Source: JBFFSQ01 sp041572275 (GTDB taxonomy: Bacteria > Pseudomonadota > Gammaproteobacteria > SZUA-229). Taken from it: 9,737 nt of DNA. Position 1 is the stretch's first letter, and the number at the start of each line of letters is the position of its first letter. The DNA lies in NCBI GenBank assembly GCA_041572275.1, contig JBFFSQ010000109.1, forward strand, positions 1-9,737, read 5' to 3'. This document shows positions 6,215 to 9,737 of the stretch, piece after piece. The position numbers and the translations under genes are program-made. Below the pieces are notes generated by a model. The model made no database searches. It was not told the DNA's origin and saw only the letters and a list, made by a program, of their open reading frames with translations.

Positions 6215-7003
6215 TCAATTGACTGGCAAGGTTTGCAGGTATGTTAAAAGATCAGCAATCTGCTCATCCGATAGTACGCCCCGCATACTGGGCATTCTTT
6301 CCATAGAACGAAACCCGCCACTCATGTATCGCTGATGAATCGCACGACTGGAATGAATAATTTTATGGTTCATACGAGCCCCAGGGTGGCCGTTTATAAT
6401 TTTATGTAATGCTTCCCATGGATTTTTTACCGCTACAGTTGACAAATACTCCGGATTATTTTCGTTACCGAAATTTATATCCCTGCCTTCATCACCATGA
6501 CAACGGGCACATTTTTTTTCAAAAATATCTTGTCCCCAGACTACATCGCCCTTCGCTTTTCGTGTTTGGCGATCAATATATTTATCCATATCAACCTGCC
6601 CGTTAACCACGAATTTTGCAATGAGTTGTATGGCTCGATCCAGAATCACACGATCATACTGATGTGTAGTATTTTTTAGAATGTCTACCACTTCATTTTC
6701 ATCTTTACCTGCAAACCCGTCGATGCCAGTGATATCGGTAAAATGACTACCCTTCGCATAGGCACCATTGCGACCACGGTAATCCCAACCATGACATTCC
6801 TTACAACGCCAGCTACTGCCACCTATTTTCTGTGAAGTTGGTGGATATGACGGGTGTGTAGTATTAGGTGGAACTAAATTGTATTCCTGCCACCATTTGT
6901 CATATAGACGCCCACCTTCTGATAATGTATCGTCAGAATTTGCGCTTACTGATGAAGAAAAACAACAGCTAATCAAAGACATACAGAATAGTAATCTAAT
7001 CAT
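6215..7003 (-). CDS. Exported diheme c-type cytochrome
   Basis: A 262-residue protein with two haem c attachment sites, CKECH at 67-71 and CARCH at 165-169, each in its own small domain. A signal peptide covers the first 20 residues. Cleavage after VSA (18-20) is one reading; LISC at 10-13 also fits a lipobox, so it may instead be an outer or inner membrane lipoprotein. Met237 or Met240 in ERMPSM, before a terminal SDEQIADLLTYLQTL helix, is the probable axial ligand of the second haem in the class I cytochrome manner. Met139 (QVDMDKY) is a candidate for the first. The N-terminal GGRLYDKWW and KECHGWDYRG pattern is distinctive, but I cannot tie it to a named enzyme. It probably serves periplasmic electron transfer; the partner is not encoded here. 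Translation starts at ATG with a strong GGGAGG five bases upstream. It has its own promoter. Confidence 0.9.
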   Translation of the reverse strand: MIRLLFCMSLISCCFSSSVSANSDDTLSEGGRLYDKWWQEYNLVPPNTTHPSYPPTSQKIGGSSWRCKECHGWDYRGRNGAYAKGSHFTDITGIDGFAGKDENEVVDILKNTTHQYDRVILDRAIQLIAKFVVNGQVDMDKYIDRQTRKAKGDVVWGQDIFEKKCARCHGDEGRDINFGNENNPEYLSTVAVKNPWEALHKIINGHPGARMNHKIIHSSRAIHQRYMSGGFRSMERMPSMRGVLSDEQIADLLTYLQTLPVN

Positions 7004-7008
7004 TTCAA

Positions 7009-7023
7009 CCTCCCGGGGGGAAA
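7009..7023 (-). promoter_or_regulatory. Shine-Dalgarno of the cytochrome gene inside a possible small hairpin
   Basis: On the minus strand the ribosome site GGGAGG (complement of 7009-7014) is preceded by TTTCCCCCC. TTTCCC can pair with GGGAGG (three G-C, one A-U, two G-U pairs) around a CCC loop, hiding the whole ribosome site five bases before the ATG. The pairing is visible in the sequence; any regulatory role is inference. Confidence 0.35.
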
Positions 7024-7115
7024 GTGGAGATAAAACGATCCCGATTTAGCTAATTATGATTTGTAGATGCATTAAGCACTCAACCTATCAGTTAAATCCT
7101 TCACATTCTTCTATT

Positions 7116-7143
7116 ACTATAATTAAATTCAAATCGAAGACAA
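7116..7143 (-). promoter_or_regulatory. Predicted sigma70 promoter of the diheme cytochrome gene
   Basis: On the minus strand TTGTCT (complement of 7138-7143) and TATAGT (complement of 7116-7121) are 16 bases apart, close to consensus at four and five of six positions. Transcription would begin near 7109, giving an unusually long leader of about 106 bases before the ATG at 7003. The promoter sits 23 bases beyond the stop of the Usp-like gene. No terminator is seen between them, so read-through is also possible. Confidence 0.5.
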
Positions 7144-7166
7144 GGCTTTATGCTATCTCGAGGGAA

Positions 7167-7946
7167 TCAACGCACCATTAGCACATCACAATGCAAGTGA
7201 TCCACTAATCGATGGAGGTAGTCACTGTTCTGAACCAGCTGACTGGACTCCGGTAATACAAACAGCCGCGGTGAATAGGGTGAGAGCTCGGTTAGTAATG
7301 TACCCAACTCTTGCTTTTTCAGGCTATGAACAATCACCTTCAATGACTGTGTTTGCATGCCCTGTCTCAACTTTTCAGCATGTGCGCGTTCACTGGTCAT
7401 CACTACCAGGTCCGCACCATCTCGATTGGCTATAGATGTGGCAATTGATAATGCAGAATCTGCTGAGTCAGTGCCGTCATAATACAATGCAATCGTATTA
7501 CGCAGGTGATAATCATTTTGAGTTCCAGTGCTGCTCCATTTTGAAGACACTGCTGGAAACACCACTAACCTGGCATCACGGCTTTCCCTGATAATTGTTG
7601 CCAGCCTGGGTCCTCGAATAATGCTGAATGAGGATGTTACCCGTGCTGTAGTGGCATGCTGTTGTAATAAGTCTCGCACCCGATCAGCATAGGCCCGTAA
7701 TTCTCGCTCCATACTGGACGCACTGGTTTTACGCACCTTGGCCGTTTGCAGAGTCACCTCACGGGAAAATGGTAAGTTGGCCGCATTCAACACATTGGCG
7801 TCTTCCACATACAATCCGTGAATCGCGGCCTTCAAGCTGGAAGCCAGATTAATTATGCTTTGTAATGACACATGACTGCAGTGATGGGTATCAAAAATAA
7901 CCAGTATCTGTTCATGTTTATCATTTGCGTTTTGCAGCTTTGTCAT
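7167..7946 (-). CDS. Universal-stress-protein-like protein with two Usp-type lobes
   Basis: A 259-residue soluble protein with no signal peptide. The first lobe (about 12-132) opens with the beta strand ILVIFD and continues with SLKAAIHGLYVEDANVL, the segment after strand two typical of UspA-like proteins. It ends with DARLVVFPAV. The second lobe (about 150-259) repeats the theme with IALYYDGTDSADSALSIA, GADLVVMTS and a final CDVLMV strand. The Gly-rich ATP-binding signature of the nucleotide-binding Usp class (G-2x-G-9x-G-S/T) is not evident in either lobe, so it is probably of the non-ATP-binding kind. The lobes are divergent and the assignment rests on fold pattern rather than strong motif matches. 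Its ATG lies inside the end of the Lon-like gene (26-bp overlap), with AAAGG only two bases from the ATG, so translation probably depends on coupling with the protease. It is last in that unit. Confidence 0.75.
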   Translation of the reverse strand: MTKLQNANDKHEQILVIFDTHHCSHVSLQSIINLASSLKAAIHGLYVEDANVLNAANLPFSREVTLQTAKVRKTSASSMERELRAYADRVRDLLQQHATTARVTSSFSIIRGPRLATIIRESRDARLVVFPAVSSKWSSTGTQNDYHLRNTIALYYDGTDSADSALSIATSIANRDGADLVVMTSERAHAEKLRQGMQTQSLKVIVHSLKKQELGTLLTELSPYSPRLFVLPESSQLVQNSDYLHRLVDHLHCDVLMVR

Positions 7947-9737
7947 GACCTTTAGTTTTCTCAGGTTTTGAATACTGCTGATGCAGTTGTGTCAGTTTCT
8001 GCATCCGTTGTTGTACTAGTCCATTGACCGATTGTTTAGGATAATTGCCTGTCTTATCTGCTACTCCCGCCTCTGTAGCAGTCAGCAACTCCATAATCTC
8101 ATCAATCGTGCTAACGGCATAAATGGCAAACTGACCCTGGTCGACCGCTGTACGTACATCTTTTCTGAGCATCAGGTGCTTAATATTCGATTGAGGAATT
8201 ATCACACCCTGCTCACCATTCAGACCACGGGCCTGACAGATATCGAAAAAGCCTTCGATTTTCTCATTCACACCACCGATCGCCTGCACTTCACCATGTT
8301 GGTTCACTGAGCCGGTCATGGCCAATCCCTGCTTAACCGGTAATTCAGATAAAGCAGATAATAAGGCGCATAATTCTGCCGCTGAGGCACTATCACCTTC
8401 TACCATGCCATAAGATTGCTCAAACACCAGGCTGGCCGCTAACGACAGCGGCTGGCTTTTAGCATAACGATTAGCAAGATAGGCCGATAAAATCATCACG
8501 CCCTTGGAATGAATTGAACCACCGAGGTCTACTTCACGCTCGATATCAATCACCTTGCCCGTACCCAGTCGTGCAGTCGCCGTAATGCGGGATGGCTGAC
8601 CAAAGGCATGATCACCCAGTTGAATAACACTTAAACCATTCACCTGGGCGACTTTTTCGCCCTCGGTATCGATTAATCGTGTGCCTCGCAACACCTGTTC
8701 ATGTACACGCTCACGAATCTGATCGAGTCGATAACGTCGTTTATCAATGGCACTCTCAACATCATCAATAGTAATGGTGGAACGCTGTGACTGTTTGGCC
8801 CAGTAATCACTTTCCCTTAGCAGGTCAACCAGCCCACCCATATGTAATGAAATTTTCTCACCGTCATCAACCAGTCTTGAACAGTGCTCAATGATGCGTT
8901 CAATTCCAGACTTATCAATAGGTTCGAGTTTGTTTTCACGTTGTAACGTCGCAATCATCCGCGCATACAGTTCACTGCTTTTATCGTCACGGGTAATATC
9001 TTCGGCAAAATCCGCTGCTACTTTAAACAGCAGCCCAAACTCAGGGTCATATTCCTTCAACAGGTAATACAATAAACGGCTACCGGTCAGCACAACCTTC
9101 ACATCAATGGGTATCGGATCAGGCTGCAACGAGGTGGTACTCACCAGGCTCAACATCTGTTCCAGTGACTCAATTCGAACTTCACCGGCGCGCAAAACAC
9201 GTTTCAAACCTTCCCAGGAAAATGGAGACATCAATAACTTGCGCACATCGAGTATCAAATAACCGCCATTGGCCCGATGAAAAGCACCCGACTTAATCAT
9301 AGTGAAGTCAGTTAGCAAGGTACCCATCTGTGCCACATGCTCGACACGCCCTACCATATTCTGGTAAGTGGGATTATCTTCATAAATCACTGGTGCACCT
9401 TCGGTTTCACTATTATCAACCAGTACATTCACCTGATAACGTGAGAACAAAGTCTTGATCAACTCCTGATTATTACCACCGGCTTTTTTTTGCTCACCAT
9501 ATTTTCGAAAGGCATCAACATTCGTGATGATGTCAGCCTTAACTGTGTCGATGAAGCGGGTCACTTCAGATAAATCAGTATAGGCACGGCGAACCTCTTC
9601 AACAAATTGATCAACGGTCAATTCAGATACTTCACGATTAAGCGCCTTAACACGCTCACGACTTTCTTTTTGCCAGACAGGAATTTTTCGGATGACCTGT
9701 TTCAGGTCTTCTTCGATTTCATTAATTGTGGCCTTAA
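7921..9737 (-). CDS. Lon-like ATP-dependent protease (AAA_32/LonB-type), 5' end outside window
   Basis: The open frame runs through the right edge, giving about 604 visible C-terminal residues (family members are roughly 800). A TTG at 9621 is an internal Leu and not a start: the frame continues upstream without a stop (for example QKESRERVKALNREVSEL). ATPase-side features are GRVEH and the Walker B-like NGGYLILD (codons near 9250-9270); the Walker A lies beyond the edge. A helical linker follows, including RRYRLDQIRERVHEQVLRGT. The C-terminal protease domain has MVEGDSASAAEL with the nucleophile Ser at 8389-8391 and GGVNEKIEGFF with the catalytic Lys at 8260-8262, so the Ser-Lys dyad is intact and the enzyme should be active. 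It lacks the N-terminal substrate domain of LonA and belongs to the LonB/AAA_32 group related to YcbZ. It degrades proteins in the cytoplasm; substrates are unknown. The tail is Lys-rich (KPEKTKGHDKAAKRK) and overlaps the Usp-like gene. Confidence 0.93.
   Translation of the reverse strand, partial: KATINEIEEDLKQVIRKIPVWQKESRERVKALNREVSELTVDQFVEEVRRAYTDLSEVTRFIDTVKADIITNVDAFRKYGEQKKAGGNNQELIKTLFSRYQVNVLVDNSETEGAPVIYEDNPTYQNMVGRVEHVAQMGTLLTDFTMIKSGAFHRANGGYLILDVRKLLMSPFSWEGLKRVLRAGEVRIESLEQMLSLVSTTSLQPDPIPIDVKVVLTGSRLLYYLLKEYDPEFGLLFKVAADFAEDITRDDKSSELYARMIATLQRENKLEPIDKSGIERIIEHCSRLVDDGEKISLHMGGLVDLLRESDYWAKQSQRSTITIDDVESAIDKRRYRLDQIRERVHEQVLRGTRLIDTEGEKVAQVNGLSVIQLGDHAFGQPSRITATARLGTGKVIDIEREVDLGGSIHSKGVMILSAYLANRYAKSQPLSLAASLVFEQSYGMVEGDSASAAELCALLSALSELPVKQGLAMTGSVNQHGEVQAIGGVNEKIEGFFDICQARGLNGEQGVIIPQSNIKHLMLRKDVRTAVDQGQFAIYAVSTIDEIMELLTATEAGVADKTGNYPKQSVNGLVQQRMQKLTQLHQQYSKPEKTKGHDKAAKRK

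Noticed and set aside
7144..7166. CTCGAG-centred sequence after the Usp-like gene as a terminator
   Set aside because: The dyad is only the short restriction-like palindrome, with no adequate stem or T-run.
9619..9621. TTG at 9621 as the start of the Lon-like gene
   Set aside because: The frame stays open to the window edge and the upstream residues continue the family-like helical sequence, so this is an internal Leu in a gene cut by the window.
1..9737. CRISPR arrays, tRNA or rRNA genes, insertion sequences, toxin-antitoxin or phage-defence genes
   Set aside because: None was seen on either strand by eye; no spaced direct repeats or diagnostic motifs were found.

Overview
The window reads as chromosomal DNA of a proteobacterium, most likely a gammaproteobacterium. 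This is inferred from the gene families and their style: a chromosomal-type integron integrase, class I PPK2, a long NfeD paired with a slipin, DUF2784, an HtpX-like M48 protease and an AAA_32/Lon-type protease. Base composition looks moderate by eye and was not computed. No rRNA, tRNA, CRISPR array or intact insertion sequence was seen. Nearly all genes lie on the minus strand, so the natural reading direction is right to left.

Layout from left to right: (1) 2-172, the last 56 codons of an integron-type tyrosine recombinase on the + strand, cut by the window edge, followed by a perfect 26-bp palindrome. (2) 318-1268, an HtpX-like membrane zinc protease with a good promoter of its own. (3) 1342-2549, a two-gene unit: class I polyphosphate kinase 2, then a 71-residue helical protein of unknown function. 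(4) 2655-5166, a tight three-gene operon: long NfeD (ClpP-class membrane serine protease), slipin (SPFH/stomatin-like) and a DUF2784 membrane protein, closed by a probable hairpin terminator. (5) 5167-5357, a divergent control region with overlapping -10 elements and a cluster of ACAAT/ATTGT half-sites. (6) 5358-6188 (+), a membrane-anchored alpha/beta hydrolase. (7) 6215-7003, an exported diheme cytochrome c with a recognisable promoter and a Shine-Dalgarno that could fold into a small hairpin. (8) 7167-9737, the C-terminal two thirds or so of a Lon-like ATP-dependent protease (5' end outside the window) overlapping by 26 bp a two-lobed universal-stress-like protein.

The common thread is protein and membrane quality control and stress or energy physiology: three different proteolytic systems (M48, NfeD, Lon-like), a membrane scaffold (slipin), polyphosphate-driven nucleotide phosphorylation and a Usp-like protein. 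Apart from the integron edge this is ordinary backbone gene content. I did not find a clearly new system. The best leads are the translationally coupled Lon-like protease and Usp-like protein, the small partner of PPK2, the SD-sequestering hairpin of the cytochrome gene, and the integrase palindrome and its Gly-to-Glu change.
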